Below, piece by piece: positions 17,004-28,812 of a stretch of DNA of 64,000 bases; the stretch's first letter is position 1; the number at the start of each line of letters is the position of its first letter. Made by a program: the position numbers and the translations under genes. This stretch comes from Pythium myriotylum (taxonomy: Eukaryota > Oomycota > Peronosporomycetes > Pythiales > Pythiaceae). The DNA is taken from positions 186,001 to 250,000 of the forward strand of contig JALJCQ010000012.1 in the NCBI GenBank assembly GCA_023091665.1, written 5' to 3'. The notes below the pieces were generated by a model, which saw only the letters and a list, made by a program, of their open reading frames with translations, ran no database searches and was not told where the DNA came from.

Positions 17004-17834
17004 AAAAAAACTTTTTCTAACCAAAATTTGGACTTCGCTTTTTGCCCTAACTCTCCTATCTCTAATTGTTGTCGGTTTATATCGTCGAAAGGTGTCTAGA
17101 TAGGATTCTGTAGACATATATGAGGCTTTCCCTCTCGCTCCGCCCCCAGTGCACCCGAGCTGAGTTTCAGCCGCTGATGAGCAAGCGCGTTGGCAACACA
17201 CGGGTTCGTTCACCCACTCTAGGCTATCGAGATAGTGAGTCGTCTAATGTGCGTGGAGCAACTTTTTGCCTTCTTTGAAGCACCTCTGGCTTCGGCTACG
17301 ATAGAGGTGACTACAACAGCGTGTGGCTGAGCAAGGGCAAGTTGAACTCGGCAACAAGTTGAACTCGTCTGACATCCGAGCTACATGCTCATTTCCATGT
17401 GGTCCACATATCTCATCTGGATACATTTTTGTATTCCAGAGTCTCTCCGCCACATTACTTCGAATCCCGTATCAAATCTCTTTTTATTCATTTTTTATAT
17501 ATTACGATTCATAATGTTTAAAAGCTATCTGATATTTACAGGAGCTTTGTATGTTTTTCGATAAACTGTCCAAATCAATAGGGTACTGTGAACGTTGACC
17601 CTCTGGTCAAGAACGACATTCGTGCAACAATAATAACATTAGATCTTGTTCAAAATGACAGGCCGAGCCTGCAAGAAATTCCATGAGAAGTTCCTCCAAC
17701 TATTCTGAGTGTGAAAATCCAGAGCAACGTTCGGCGTTAGTACAGAATGTGCCCGATATATCCCCATGTCCTCCTCGGGTTCAAAATGAGAGAGGAGTCC
17801 ACACTTCATTCGCCCTCATTCTTTGGTGAGACCA
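17004..17834. other. Gene-free interval
   Basis: This is AT-richer DNA with no supported gene. The only homology seen is a short family fragment at 17284-17318 that repeats the GFGY region of the preceding pseudogene. Confidence 0.5.
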
Positions 17835-18196
17835 TTAGCTGGGAGCACGCGTACGGCGCCTTGCAGTAGATAGCGTTGACATCCTGTCCGAGGCGCAATC
17901 AATCTCGGCCTTCAGCGCCGTGCGGCACGTGTCGCCCATGCCAAATGGCCCTGAGAGACACCACTCGCTGTACTTGGCTGCGACGGCATCAAGTGGGAAC
18001 CCGTCTTGTGGCGAGTGTGCCGCGAGCGCCTGAGCAACCAACAGCGCAAGCTCCGAGTCGTCTGTGATCTGGCCCTTGCCGACGCGCCAGATGCCGCCGC
18101 CTGGCATTGTCATCGCGTTACCCACGTCGGCCGAGCGGATCTCGCCGCGGAAAAACTCGAGCGTCGCGCCCGCAGCGTTGGCGCAGAGCGCACCGA
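17835..18196 (-). pseudogene. ADP-ribosylglycohydrolase, N-terminal part (inverted fragment)
   Basis: On the minus strand this region encodes the first half of an ADP-ribosylglycohydrolase (DraG/ARH-type, removing ADP-ribose from proteins or metabolites). It shows an AAGATLEFF segment where the family has a GDAxGATLEFF-like stretch, then MPGGGIWRVGKGQ, the metal-binding TDDSE, and YSEWCLSGPFGMGDT. Similarity fades after about 17890 (reading towards lower coordinates). The C-terminal half of the same enzyme lies next to it on the plus strand (18200-18647). The two halves abut 5' end to internal end, so an inversion has separated them. Neither half could form the dinuclear metal site alone. Confidence 0.7.
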
Positions 18197-18199
18197 GGC

Positions 18200-18647
18200 T
18201 GCTGGTCGCTCATCTCATCAACCACCCGGGAGACAGTCAAGGCGCTCTTCGCAAGGCCGAGGCGTTTGTAAAGGAGAGCGTCCACTCGACTGTGCGTGAC
18301 TGGTTCCTTACCGAATCGCTTGACGTGAGCGCACTCAAGTGCACGAAAGCCAGAGGCCACGTACGCTGGGCCTTCAACCTCGCTCTCTACCACCTGCGAC
18401 AAAACTCGACCTACGAAAAAGCGATTTACTCAAGGGAGGCGATACGGACACCAACGCCGCGATCGTGGGCGGACTAATGGGTGCTCTCCACGGCGTCAGC
18501 GCGATCCCCGAGACGATGAGGAAGGCTGTGCTGGCTTTTGACTGCGCCGGCTTCAATCCCGGACGCAAACGGCCTGCGACATATCAGGCTGCTCAGGTTG
18601 AGTCCCTCACGCGCGCGCTACTCGAGCAAGCCGACTCAGCGACGTAG
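18200..18647 (+). pseudogene. ADP-ribosylglycohydrolase, C-terminal part (frameshifted)
   Basis: The plus strand encodes LLVAHLINHPGD, then HVRWAFNLALYHL, then, in a second frame, GGDTDTNAAIVGGLMGALHG, the family's second metal-binding motif. The frame change lies near 18440, where a few bases appear to be missing between YEKAIY and KGGDTD. It ends with TAG at 18645. It is the partner of the minus-strand fragment at 17835-18196. The wild-type gene would need the inverted piece turned round and the middle SNG-type segment restored. Confidence 0.75.
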
Positions 18648-19798
18648 GATGACCATAGAGCTCAGCAGGCGAACCTTTTCATCGACGTACTCGCAGGGGC
18701 TTTCTCTGTGCGTAGTATGCTCCTCAGTCGTATTGAGTCTCTCTCTTTTCTCTGACTGATCAATGCCGCGACGAGTCGCTCTCGGACTGATCTATGCGGT
18801 AGCTGGCTCTTTGCCCGACGACTGGCGGCACTGCATAGCCGATCTAAGGCTTCAAGTTGAAGCCGGGGCACCCCGACTAAAGGTCCGACCCGAAAAGGTT
18901 CCGAGACCCTTCGGGAGATGGGACCGCGACAGAGCCAGCCTCTCCGCATTGTTGTACCGCATTCCACGAATGCCATTTTCGACGCGGCGGAGAGGCAGTT
19001 CAGTTCAGTACGCCTTTATCCAGCGGACATTCCAAACGAAGCCACTGCGTACTGTACAACGTACAGTACTGTATCCACTTGGGCGACGGATTCGGCCCAT
19101 CGAGGCGTCGTCTGGCGATCCATCCCCCCCCCCGACAACACCGACGGGTTATCCGTTCGATCCGTAATTTGGACTCAACACCCGACGAGTGCCTGACGAT
19201 CCCACTTGCCGATCGAAAACGAGCTTGGCTCGAGGGGCTCCAAGCTGAAGATTTTTCGACAGCTGGATGCGACCAACGCCCTCATCGTCGCATTGTCAGG
19301 CGAGCGAGTATCCAGATTGAAGTGAGCGCAGAGGAGCGGAGACCGTGAGTCTAGGAACCGCCAGCCGGTGTAAACAGCCGCCGTTGCGGCTCCCGACCCA
19401 AGAGACACTCGCACGTGGACGCCTTTACTTCCTCGACGCCACAAAAAGCCGTGCGCTGACTTTATCCAGCTGGACAGGACGCGCTAGATGCGCATAGACC
19501 GGCCATCTGTCTCAGGTTGCAGCCCAGAAACAAGCCATTGGTGGTGTCCATCCAGTCACAGAAACGAGGGCAGACTAGTCGCCGCGTGACGCTGGGTGAT
19601 CATTCGATCTGCCAGCCGGTCTTTGTGACCAGATCCGTTGGGGATAGACGTTAGCGACGCCACGACCGCCGCACGGACAAGACACTGCGCTCACCCATTG
19701 TTCCTGTGTGCGAGAGCCGGCTGGTCCACGAAACCAGAGTCTCGCTCGGACACACGCACGAGCAGCCAGCGACGGTCGCTCTCCCTCCCCCCCGAAGA
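18648..19798. other. Gene-free interval
   Basis: This is 1.15 kb upstream of the secreted gene at 19849. Open frames here show no domains. A C-run occurs at 19128-19135, and a TACAGTACTGTA-type palindrome lies near 19060-19075. Confidence 0.5.
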
Positions 19799-19815
19799 GC
19801 TCATTCCACAATTGG
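19799..19815 (+). promoter_or_regulatory. Oomycete Inr+FPR core promoter
   Basis: GCTCATTCCACAATTGG matches the GCTCATTYY initiator plus a CAWTTT-like FPR. It lies about 50 bp before the ATG at 19849, as expected for oomycete genes. Confidence 0.75.
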
Positions 19816-19848
19816 CTCGGTGCCTCGCAAAGCAGCTCGACACCGACC

Positions 19849-22800
19849 ATGAACATCCATCGAGTGGTCGCGCATCTCACGGCGCTCGGCCTGGCCATGG
19901 AGGCCGTCAACGCCACGGGCTTCGGCTACGGCGGCGAAGACTACAAGCAGTACGGCACTGTCACAGCCGGCACGCCGTGCCCGCCCAAGGGCGGCTCGCT
20001 CCGCGGCGACAGCAAGAGCAGCAGCGGTGGCTGGGGCGGCTGGGGCTGGGGCGGCTGGGGAGGCTGGGGTGGCTCGGGCGGCTGGGGCGGCTCGGACCAC
20101 AAGCAGAACCAGCCTGCGCCAGCGCCGACTCCGGCACCGACCCCGAAGAGCTACGACTGGGGCTGGGGCTGGGGTGGATGGGGCGGCAAGCCGTCCACCG
20201 GCGGCTGGAACGATGACTCGTCCGACGACTGGGGAAACTCCAAGAAGACTCCGTGCCCTCCCAAGGGCGGCAAGGTGCCCGGAACTGGATGGGGCAACTC
20301 GCCACCATCGCCTCCAGCTGTTGTGCCTCCGCCAGCGCCTACCAACCCGACTCCAGGCAAGCCTGGCAAGCCTGGCAAGGACACGCCACCGACGAGCGGT
20401 GGCGTTCCTCCGCCGGTCCCGGTTCCTTCGTCGACCCCTGGCAAGCCGACGCCGGGTAAGCCGACGCCGCCGACGCCGGTGACTCCTCCGGCTCCTGTGC
20501 CGACGCCGACCACGCCGTCGAGCGGTGGCGTTCCTCCGCCGGTCCCGGTTCCTTCGTCGACCCCTGGCAAGCCGACGCCGGGTAAGCCGACGCCGCCGAC
20601 GCCGGTGACTCCTCCGGCTCCTGTGCCGACGCCGACCACGCCGTCGAGCGGTGGCGTTCCTCCGCCGGTCCCGGTTCCTTCGTCGACCCCTGGCAAGCCG
20701 ACGCCGGGTAAGCCGACGCCGCCGACGCCGGTGACTCCTCCGGCTCCTGTGCCGACGCCGACCACGCCGTCGAGCGGTGGCGTTCCTCCGCCGGTCCCGG
20801 TTCCTTCGTCGACCCCTGGCAAGCCGACGCCGGGTAAGCCGACGCCGCCGACGCCGGTGACTCCTCCGGCTCCTGTGCCGACGCCGACCACGCCGTCGAG
20901 CGGTGGCGTTCCTCCGCCGGTCCCGGTTCCTTCGTCGACCCCTGGCAAGCCGACGCCGGGTAAGCCGACGCCGCCGACGCCGGTGACTCCTCCGGCTCCT
21001 GTGCCGACGCCGACCACGCCGTCGAGCGGTGGCGTTCCTCCGCCAGTCCCGGTTCCGTCGTCGACTCCTGGCAAGCCGACCCCTGGCAAGCCTGGTAAGC
21101 CGACGCCTGCTCCGACCACGGTGAAGCCTACTCAGGCTCCTACCCCGGTCCCGACGCCGAAGCAGACTCCGGCTCCTACCCCGACCACGCCGTCGAGCGG
21201 TGGCGTTCCTCCGCCAGTCCCGGTTCCGTCGTCGACTCCTGGCAAGCCGACCCCTGGCAAGCCTGGTAAGCCGACGCCTGCTCCGACCACGGTGAAGCCT
21301 ACTCAGGCTCCTACCCCGGCTCCTACCCCGGTCCCGACGCCGAAGCAGACTCCGGCTCCTACCCCGACCACGCCGTCGAGCGGTGGCGTTCCTCCGCCAG
21401 TCCCGGTTCCGTCGTCGACTCCTGGCAAGCCGACCCCTGGCAAGCCTGGTAAGCCGACGCCTGCTCCGACCACGGTGAAGCCTACTCAGGCTCCTACCCC
21501 GGCTCCTACCCCGGTCCCGACGCCGAAGCAGACTCCGGCTCCTACCCCGACCACGCCGTCGAGCGGTGGCGTTCCTCCGCCAGTCCCGGTTCCGTCGTCG
21601 ACTCCTGGCAAGCCGACCCCTGGCAAGCCTGGTAAGCCGACGCCTGCTCCGACCACGGTGAAGCCTACTCAGGCTCCTACCCCGGCTCCTACCCCGGTCC
21701 CGACGCCGAAGCAGACTCCGGCTCCTACCCCGACCACGCCGTCGAGCGGTGGCGTTCCTCCGCCAGTCCCGGTTCCGTCGTCGACTCCTGGCAAGCCGAC
21801 GCCTGGCAAGCCTGGTAAGCCGACGCCTGCTCCGACCACGGTGAAGCCTACTCAGGCTCCTACCCCGGCTCCTACCCCGGTCCCGACGCCGAAGCAGACT
21901 CCGGCTCCTACCCCGACCACGCCGTCGAGCGGTGGCGTTCCTCCGCCAGTCCCGGTTCCGTCGACTCCTGGCAAGCCGACCCCTGGCAAGCCTGGTAAGC
22001 CGACGCCTGCTCCGACCACGGTGAAGCCTACTCAGGCTCCTACCCCGGCTCCTACCCCGGTCCCGACGCCGAAGCAGACTCCGGCTCCTACCCCGACCAC
22101 GCCGTCGAGCGGTGGCGTTCCTCCGCCAGTCCCGGTTCCGTCGTCGACTCCTGGCAAGCCGACCCCTGGCAAGCCTGGTAAGCCGACACCTGCTCCGACC
22201 ACGGTGAAGCCTACTCAGGCTCCTACCCCGGCTCCTACCCCGGTCCCGACGCCGAAGCCAACGCCTGCTCCAACGCCTGCGCCTACGCCGGCTCCTACGC
22301 CGAAGCCAACCCCTGCTCCGACTCCGGCTCCTACACCTAAGCCGACCCCTGCACCGACGCCGGCTCCTACACCTGCTCCGACGACGGTGAAGCCGACGCC
22401 AGCTCCTACACCGGCTCCTACCCCGGTTCCTACGACTCAGTCGCCTAGCACGGGTAACAACATCCCGAACCAGTACGCCCCGGTGCCCACGCCTGTGCCT
22501 CAGACGACTGCACCGACGCCAGTCGCCGGAGCCCCGTCGCCGACGACGGTTAAGCCGACGCCTGCTCCTACAACGGCGAAGCCGACGGTGACGCCTGCGC
22601 CGACCACGGTGAAGCCAACGCCTGCGCCGACTCCGGCCCCCACTCCTGCCCCAACGACGGTGAAGCCGACGCCTGCGCCGACCCCGGCACCGACGCCGGC
22701 TCCTACGCCTGTTCCGACGACAGTGAAGCCGACGCCTGCGCCTACACCGGCACCTACGCCGGCTCCTACGCCTGCCCCGACGACGGTGAAGCCGACGCCT

Positions 22801-23046
22801 GCGCCGACCCCGGCACCGACGCCGGCTCCTACGCCTGTTCCGACGACGGTGAAGCCGACGCCTGCGCCTACACCGGCTCCTACCCCGGTTCCTACGACGC
22901 AGTCGCCCAGCACGGGCAACAACATCCCGAACCAGTATGTCCCGGTGGCCACTACCCCTGCACCGCAGACGACAGCGCCGGCTCCGGTTGCTGGTGCTCC
23001 GTTGCCGACGACGGCCAAGCCAATCGACTCGCCTATCCAGCAGTAA
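19849..23046 (+). CDS. Secreted Pro/Thr/Lys-rich repeat protein (GFGYGG-CPPK family)
   Basis: This encodes 1065 residues. The ATG at 19849 is chosen because it gives a typical signal peptide ([20 protein letters not shown], cleavage near NA/TG) just behind the core promoter. [19 protein letters not shown], a Gly/Trp-rich block (GGWGG units) and a second and third CPPKGG follow. The body consists of five tandem 42-residue units (126 bp, [18 protein letters not shown]...), then about six units of some 61 residues (183 bp, with [14 protein letters not shown]), then PAPTP runs and [12 protein letters not shown] twice. The end is DSPIQQ. It resembles hydroxyproline-rich or mucin-like wall proteins; Thr/Ser/Pro would be glycosylation sites. 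No enzyme domain is present. The copies are almost identical in DNA, so length is likely to vary between strains. Confidence 0.85.
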   Translation: MNIHRVVAHLTALGLAMEAVNATGFGYGGEDYKQYGTVTAGTPCPPKGGSLRGDSKSSSGGWGGWGWGGWGGWGGSGGWGGSDHKQNQPAPAPTPAPTPKSYDWGWGWGGWGGKPSTGGWNDDSSDDWGNSKKTPCPPKGGKVPGTGWGNSPPSPPAVVPPPAPTNPTPGKPGKPGKDTPPTSGGVPPPVPVPSSTPGKPTPGKPTPPTPVTPPAPVPTPTTPSSGGVPPPVPVPSSTPGKPTPGKPTPPTPVTPPAPVPTPTTPSSGGVPPPVPVPSSTPGKPTPGKPTPPTPVTPPAPVPTPTTPSSGGVPPPVPVPSSTPGKPTPGKPTPPTPVTPPAPVPTPTTPSSGGVPPPVPVPSSTPGKPTPGKPTPPTPVTPPAPVPTPTTPSSGGVPPPVPVPSSTPGKPTPGKPGKPTPAPTTVKPTQAPTPVPTPKQTPAPTPTTPSSGGVPPPVPVPSSTPGKPTPGKPGKPTPAPTTVKPTQAPTPAPTPVPTPKQTPAPTPTTPSSGGVPPPVPVPSSTPGKPTPGKPGKPTPAPTTVKPTQAPTPAPTPVPTPKQTPAPTPTTPSSGGVPPPVPVPSSTPGKPTPGKPGKPTPAPTTVKPTQAPTPAPTPVPTPKQTPAPTPTTPSSGGVPPPVPVPSSTPGKPTPGKPGKPTPAPTTVKPTQAPTPAPTPVPTPKQTPAPTPTTPSSGGVPPPVPVPSTPGKPTPGKPGKPTPAPTTVKPTQAPTPAPTPVPTPKQTPAPTPTTPSSGGVPPPVPVPSSTPGKPTPGKPGKPTPAPTTVKPTQAPTPAPTPVPTPKPTPAPTPAPTPAPTPKPTPAPTPAPTPKPTPAPTPAPTPAPTTVKPTPAPTPAPTPVPTTQSPSTGNNIPNQYAPVPTPVPQTTAPTPVAGAPSPTTVKPTPAPTTAKPTVTPAPTTVKPTPAPTPAPTPAPTTVKPTPAPTPAPTPAPTPVPTTVKPTPAPTPAPTPAPTPAPTTVKPTPAPTPAPTPAPTPVPTTVKPTPAPTPAPTPVPTTQSPSTGNNIPNQYVPVATTPAPQTTAPAPVAGAPLPTTAKPIDSPIQQ
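20395..21023 (+). repeat. Coding minisatellite, 126-bp unit x5
   Basis: Near-perfect tandem copies start about every 126 bp (AGCGGTGGCG at 20395, 20521, 20647 and onward). Each encodes 42 residues and stays in frame. Confidence 0.85.
21024..22250 (+). repeat. Coding minisatellite, about 183-bp unit x6
   Basis: The second tandem array in the same gene contains [18 protein letters not shown] and [15 protein letters not shown]. The first unit is shorter by one PAPT segment, and one unit lacks a single Ser codon. The other units are nearly identical. Confidence 0.8.
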
Positions 23047-25264
23047 GCTTTCTCCCCTGAAAGCACACAAGGCTGATTTTCTTGGCTTTGCCGTTCGTCT
23101 CGTCTCTGAAGCGCAGGGGACCCTCTGTATGTTTCAAATCGAAGTCTAAGTGAAGATAGACACTTCATTGTAAATACATGTTTCCAAAAAAATCATTCGC
23201 GACGGAATTCGTTGCTGTTGAACATCAACAGGTACTACTTGCTTCCTACTTGGTGACTGATAATACTCGACAGAAGGTTTACAAGGCACGATTTTTTTTG
23301 GCTTTGACCTCCCGTACGAAATGAGCACTCAAGACAAGAAGACGGCTTCTGCACCACCGTCTGGCGACATATCTGGCTCGTCCGCGTCCACAAACACTGC
23401 ACCCACAGAGATTTCCCCGCTGCCGCCAATCAAACAATTTTTTTCAACCTACAAGACGCGTTATAAAGGACCCCTGGCACGTACACGTGTATACACGACC
23501 ACCCCGCGCCACCCCAAAGCCTCAAATATGTCCACGGATCCTATCTACACACGTCTCGAAGACATGAAATCAACAACAATTAACCTTTAGGAGAGGTGCT
23601 TCTAAAGGAAGGTTCTTACTTCGGTGAAGTCAAGGTGATTATTTCCTCCATCAACAGCTACTTCACCTAACCATTACTTTACTGGAAACGGGAAGTACTG
23701 AGTATTCGCATTGTTCTGGGGGCGCTACTTCTGCCTCGAACAGTCATCAATTGCGACTGATTTACATGTTAGCGTGTGACGGGTTCGACAAGCTGGCCAC
23801 AGCGTCTGGTCACCAGACTGGTGACCGCATGGTTGTGTCTTCACTCGCATCCATTTATGACACACGAATCCATCAATGATAGACCGCGTCTAAATAGACC
23901 TGGTCATAGGTGCACAAGTCGCATTAGGTCCCTTGAGCCACTTGCTTTCTCTTGGTGCATGTTGAGGCATTCGTTCCATTGGTATTGGCCGTTGTCAAGT
24001 GAAGCAAACACGGCGGCTACGACTTAGCTGTTCGCTAAGGCATTCTTTGTAGGTGTTGTCATTGCTACCGGTGGTTGTTCATGCACGAAGGGGGCTGTTG
24101 AAAATTGCTCAACGGAAATTGAGATCTGAAGTTCTTGCTCCCCATTGCGTTGTATTCACCGGTGTCCTTAGCCGCTGCCCTCCATCAGTCAAAGCTCTAT
24201 CACTCGACGCCACAAACCATTTCCTGCGGTGTGGCGGGCTCTGTGATCATTGTGAAGGTTTGGCAAACGGCCTCTGAATCGCCAACATATCGCATAATAT
24301 GCGATATTTATGGATCGGATTGAATATTGTTCAGACCGATCCATAAATACCAACACCATATTATAAATCGGTACAGTACCATCAGATCATATTACTTTTT
24401 TTTTTTTCGAATCTATGTTCTTGGAGAACGCAGTCTGCTGGCATACGGCTCTCGCTCTAGCTGACTTCGATGATCCTCAAGACGACCGCTGGGATATTGA
24501 ATCCGGAGTTTCCAGCGTCAATGCCATGACGGTCGCCACATCGTGAGAGTCAAGCTGGAGAGATGAGCCCGAGAGACCGAGATGGACCAAAGCTGACCCT
24601 CTACAATTAGCTGAGAACGGGAACGCGCAAGGAACCCTCTACGTCTTCAAGACGGGGCTAGTCTCTAACCCTCGATTCAACGTACGCACGTACGGAGCTC
24701 AAGGGCGGAAGGAGTGAACGGCTAAATGGATCGACTGAGTTGCATCGCAATAGCGCCTCTACCGTGGTGCTGTTGCGATTTGGGAATCGCCGACGTTCGG
24801 ACCAAAGTCTGGGCTGCCGCTCGGATCACATGGAAACCCTAGGAGGCCCGTCCACGCCATGAGTCTCGAAAGCGAAGCAAGACACACTCGTAAACGCAGA
24901 CGACGGGAGACGAGGCGCCACGTTGAGTACGGTAAAAGCCATCTCAGCGAAGACTTCCCCACAAATCGACGCTTCTAGAAAAACGGCTCGTTCGGTCGCC
25001 AGGGCTGTCTGGTGGTCACTGAACCGAGGTCTCACATACAATGTATAGTTGGCGAGGTGGAAGGGCACTAAGTGGTGAACTCCCGCTCTCTGTCGAACCC
25101 ACCAGCCTCTCTGTCTTGGCTCCCAAAGCACCACAAAGGCGATCGCTGCTGGGAGACTGGTATCCGAACCACGGGAAGACCCGCTATTGAAGTCGACAGG
25201 CCGATCCATCACCAATGGGTGGGAACGGAGCCTTCGGCAACGGAGACTCGCCCACGGACGAGGA
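23047..25264. other. Intergenic region between two secreted genes
   Basis: This is 2.2 kb with no supported gene; an 89-codon ATG frame at 23321-23590 has no domain. The ends are homologous to 16258-16390 and 16490-16870. It carries the palindrome GGTCACCAGACTGGTGACC (23808-23826) and a hairpin TATTTATGGATCGG/CCGATCCATAAATA near 24303-24354. Confidence 0.6.
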
Positions 25265-25283
25265 GCTCACTCCACAATCTGCT
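25265..25283 (+). promoter_or_regulatory. Oomycete Inr+FPR core promoter
   Basis: GCTCACTCCACAATCTGCT lies 30 bp before the ATG at 25313. It is identical in form to the element of the dead paralogue at 16872. Confidence 0.7.
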
Positions 25284-25312
25284 CGGTGCAACACAACAGC
25301 TCCACACCGACA

Positions 25313-27472
25313 ATGAAGATCGCCCGCGTGATCGCTCAGCTCGCCGCTCTCGCCGCTGCCATGGAGGCAGTCAACGCCACCGGCTTCGGCTACGGTGGAG
25401 GTGACTTCAAGCAGTACGGTACCGTCACAGCTGGCACCCCGTGCCCACCCAAGAGCGGCTCGCTCCGCGGCAACAGCGCCAGCAACGGCGGCTGGAGTGG
25501 CTGGGAAGGCCAGAACGACAAGCCCTCCGCTCCTTCTCCTCCAAGCTGGGGTGGAAACAAGACGCCGTGCCCTCCTAAGGGTGACTCCCCGAAGCCGCCA
25601 TCACCGCCGGCTGTCGTGCCACCTCCGGCCCCAGTGCCGGCGACGACGCCGGGCAAGCCGACGCCTCCGTCCAACGGAAACGTCCCTCCTCCGGCGCCTC
25701 CAACGGGTGGTGTTCCTCCGCCAGTGCCGGTTCCTGCTGTGACTCCGGGTAAGCCGACTCCGGGCAAGCCGACGCCTCCGTCCAACGGAAACGTCCCTCC
25801 TCCGGCGCCTCCAACGGGTGGTGTTCCTCCGCCAGTGCCGGTTCCTGCTGTGACCCCGGGTAAGCTGACTCCGGGCAAGCCGACGCCGCCTACGCCGGTG
25901 ACTCCTCCGGCTCCAGCTCAGACTCCTGCGCCCCCAACGGGTGGTGTTCCTCCGCCAGTGCCGGTTCCTGCTGTGACCCCGGGTAAGCCGACTCCGGGCA
26001 AGCCGACGCCTCCGTCCAACGGAAACGTCCCTCCTCCGGCGCCTCCAACGGGTGGTGTTCCTCCGCCAGTGCCGGTTCCTGCTGTGACCCCGGGTAAGCC
26101 GACTCCGGGCAAGCCGACGCCGCCTACGCCGGTGACTCCTCCGGCTCCAGCTCAGACCCCTGCTCCTCCAACGGGTGGTGTTCCTCCGCCAGTGCCGGTT
26201 CCTGCTGTGACCCCGGGTAAGCTGACTCCGGGCAAGCCGACGCCGCCTACGCCGGTGACTCCTCCGGCTCCAGCTCAGACTCCTGCGCCCCCAACGGGTG
26301 GTGTTCCTCCGCCAGTGCCGGTTCCTGCTGTGACCCCGGGTAAGCCGACTCCGGGCAAGCCGACGCCTCCGTCCAACGGAAACGTCCCTCCTCCGGCGCC
26401 TCCAACGGGTGGTGTTCCTCCGCCAGTGCCGGTTCCTGCTGTGACCCCGGGTAAGCCGACTCCGGGCAAGCCGACGCCGCCTACGCCGGTGACTCCTCCG
26501 GCTCCAGCTCAGACCCCTGCTCCTCCAACGGGTGGTGTTCCTCCGCCAGTGCCGGTTCCTGCTGTGACCCCGGGTAAGCCGACTCCGGGCAAGCCGACGC
26601 CTCCGTCCAACGGAAAGGTCCCTCCTCCTGCTCCTCCAACGGGTGGTGTTCCTCCGCCAGTGCCGGTTCCTGCTGTGACCCCGGGTAAGCCGACTCCGGG
26701 CAAGCCGACGCCGCCTACGCCGGTGACTCCTCCGGCTCCAGCTCAGACTCCTGCGCCCCCAACGGGTGGTGTTCCTCCGCCAGTGCCGGTTCCTGCTGTG
26801 ACCCCGGGTAAGCCGACTCCGGGCAAGCCGACGCCAGGTCCTGTTCCGACCCCGGCCCCAACTCCTGCACCAACTCCGGCCCCGACGCCGGCTCCAACGC
26901 CTGCACAAACCCCGGCCCCGACGCCGACTACGCCGTCGAGCGGTGGTGTGCCTCCTCCTGTGCCGGTTCCTGCCGTAACCCCGGGCAAGCCGTCGGCCGG
27001 TAAGCCAACGCCTGCTCCTGTTCCGACTCCGGCCCCGACGCCGACCACCCCGACCAGCGGTGGTGTTCCTCCACCAGTGCCAGTCCCTGCCGTGACCCCG
27101 GGCAAGCCATCGGCTGGTAAGCCGACGCCAGCTCCGACGCCGGCTCCTACTCCAGCCCCGACGCCGGCTCCTACTCCGGCCCCGACGCCTGCGCCGACTC
27201 CGGCCCCGACGCCTGCGCCGACTCCGGCCCCGACGCCTGCGCCGACTCCGGCCCCGACGCCTGCGCCGACTCCGGCCCCGACGCCTGCGCCGACTCCGGC
27301 CCCGACGCCTGCGCCGACTCCGGCCCCGACGCCTGCGCCGACTCCGGCCCCGACGCCTGCGCCAACCCCGGCCCCGACGCCTGCGCCAACCCCGGCCCCG
27401 ACGCCTGCGCCGACCCCGGCTCCTACCCCAGAGGTTACGGTCGACAAGGACAACTCGCCAATCCAGCAGTAA
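25313..27472 (+). CDS. Secreted Pro-rich repeat protein (GFGYGG-CPPK family)
   Basis: This encodes 719 residues. The ATG at 25313 gives the signal peptide [20 protein letters not shown] with cleavage near NA/TG, followed by [28 protein letters not shown] and a second TPCPPKG. The body alternates two related units: [18 protein letters not shown] with either [12 protein letters not shown] or [16 protein letters not shown] long pure PAPT run follows (about 27130-27425), and the end is NSPIQQ. It is the downstream neighbour of the gene at 19849, from which it differs mainly in repeat type. It is presumably an extracellular structural or mucin-like protein; no catalytic domain is seen. The highly regular codon use within the run (CCGACGCCTGCG) suggests slippage-driven growth. 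Confidence 0.85.
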   Translation: MKIARVIAQLAALAAAMEAVNATGFGYGGGDFKQYGTVTAGTPCPPKSGSLRGNSASNGGWSGWEGQNDKPSAPSPPSWGGNKTPCPPKGDSPKPPSPPAVVPPPAPVPATTPGKPTPPSNGNVPPPAPPTGGVPPPVPVPAVTPGKPTPGKPTPPSNGNVPPPAPPTGGVPPPVPVPAVTPGKLTPGKPTPPTPVTPPAPAQTPAPPTGGVPPPVPVPAVTPGKPTPGKPTPPSNGNVPPPAPPTGGVPPPVPVPAVTPGKPTPGKPTPPTPVTPPAPAQTPAPPTGGVPPPVPVPAVTPGKLTPGKPTPPTPVTPPAPAQTPAPPTGGVPPPVPVPAVTPGKPTPGKPTPPSNGNVPPPAPPTGGVPPPVPVPAVTPGKPTPGKPTPPTPVTPPAPAQTPAPPTGGVPPPVPVPAVTPGKPTPGKPTPPSNGKVPPPAPPTGGVPPPVPVPAVTPGKPTPGKPTPPTPVTPPAPAQTPAPPTGGVPPPVPVPAVTPGKPTPGKPTPGPVPTPAPTPAPTPAPTPAPTPAQTPAPTPTTPSSGGVPPPVPVPAVTPGKPSAGKPTPAPVPTPAPTPTTPTSGGVPPPVPVPAVTPGKPSAGKPTPAPTPAPTPAPTPAPTPAPTPAPTPAPTPAPTPAPTPAPTPAPTPAPTPAPTPAPTPAPTPAPTPAPTPAPTPAPTPAPTPAPTPAPTPAPTPAPTPAPTPEVTVDKDNSPIQQ

Positions 27473-28773
27473 ACTCGTCACCTCTCACTGGTGTCTGAGC
27501 ACTTGAGGGCTTTCGTCCTCCTTCCTTCGTGTTTTCCCGTCGTCCCGAACGACCCTGCTTGTTTCCGAGTGATCGTCTAGTAGCCTAAAATCCTTGTATG
27601 TTTGATCGTACATGCATGTGCACCCCATTTGCTCAATAGACAAATCGCCATGTTTTGTTTCTAAGTGTCCTGAATGACTCAAATCTACAACTATTTTGGA
27701 CAACTCGTTGTGTCGCTCAGTGGAATGGGCTTCCGTGTAGCTGGTAACAGTTGCCCCAACACTTTTCATTGAAGCCAAAGGACTCAAATGGCTTCATTCG
27801 CATCATGAGCTCAGTGCAGCCTGCCATATTGAAGTACGGTTTGCGAACACACCAACCGCACCGACGTACGCTTGCGTGAAGTCCGGGATGTTTTCTGACG
27901 ATCTCTCCCTCGAGATCCCTGACAACGGACAACGTCCACCTCCTCTTTTTTCGATGGGGAGAGCGAGAGGCCGTCCAGGATGGGGAGGGCATCAAGCCTC
28001 GGCGCAGGACAGACGACCAACAATCAGCCGGCTATAGATTTCAAGAAGAGTAAACCAATTGACTTCATGCTGATGATGGCGGCCAGCAATCAAGTCGAGA
28101 ATCATGGCCTCGTCTCGGGCCTCACATATGAAGCCCAACTTCGCCTTGCAGTGTTCATGCCATTGGTGATAGTGATCACCAGACCGCTAATTCAGCATCG
28201 CCCGCCCAAAACTGACACTCTCCAGGCTCCATACGGGAAGGATCGGCGACTATCCGGCGTTCTCGGCGTGCAGCATTGACACACCACTTGCGAGCACACA
28301 ACATCTCTCGCCAACCAGCTCATTAGACTTCACTTGCATCATCATCATCAAGAGCAGAGGTGATGAGACCGTGCACTATTTTGAGTGTACCCATTCGAGC
28401 CGGACGTTCTGTAGGGACGGGCCGATCTCCGATAACGCGCCAAAACTTTTATTGTCGACATACTAAACATTTCGATCCTTTACTCTATCAACTGGCGTGG
28501 CACTCGACCCACCAGGTGGATCTCAGCAACGCAATTCGGGTAACGAAGGCGACTCCACACAACAGACTCGAAGTAAATCGCTCCCTGCTGTTGGGCGGCC
28601 GAGCCGGATCCAACTCGCTTCTCGACGGGTGTGACCCTGCGGAAACGCAGACGTTGGAATTCGGATCCCGATCTCGAATCTCGCCCGGCAGGATATCAAG
28701 TCATTCATCCCTTGAGTCAACAGGCAGTGCCGTTTAGGCAAAGCCTCCCCTATCTTTTTTTCTTGCGGAGTCT
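27473..28773. other. Gene-free interval
   Basis: This is 1.3 kb between two secreted genes. No supported coding region or RNA gene was seen. Confidence 0.5.
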
Positions 28774-28790
28774 CCTCATTCTACAATCTC
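28774..28790 (+). promoter_or_regulatory. Oomycete Inr+FPR core promoter
   Basis: CCTCATTCTACAATCTC lies about 25-40 bp before the ATG at 28813. It matches the elements of the paralogues with one change (CTACAA for CCACAA). Confidence 0.65.
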
Positions 28791-28812
28791 CACTGCCAAC
28801 AACAGAACGGCG

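Noticed and set aside
20395..22250. Regularly spaced repeats reminiscent of a CRISPR array
   Set aside because: Units are 126 or 183 bp, tandem without unique spacers, in frame and coding; the DNA is eukaryotic.
19801..23070. 1089-residue Arg/Leu-rich frame on the minus strand
   Set aside because: It is the antisense shadow of the PTP-encoding repeats; long low-complexity GC-rich arrays are open in several frames. It has no start context, signal peptide or domain. The same applies to minus-strand frames at 25601-27481, 28781-30454 and 29979-30635.
23321..23590. 89-codon frame starting with ATG
   Set aside because: It is Ser/Thr-rich with no signal peptide or recognisable domain, in an intergene of a duplicated unit; possible but unsupported.
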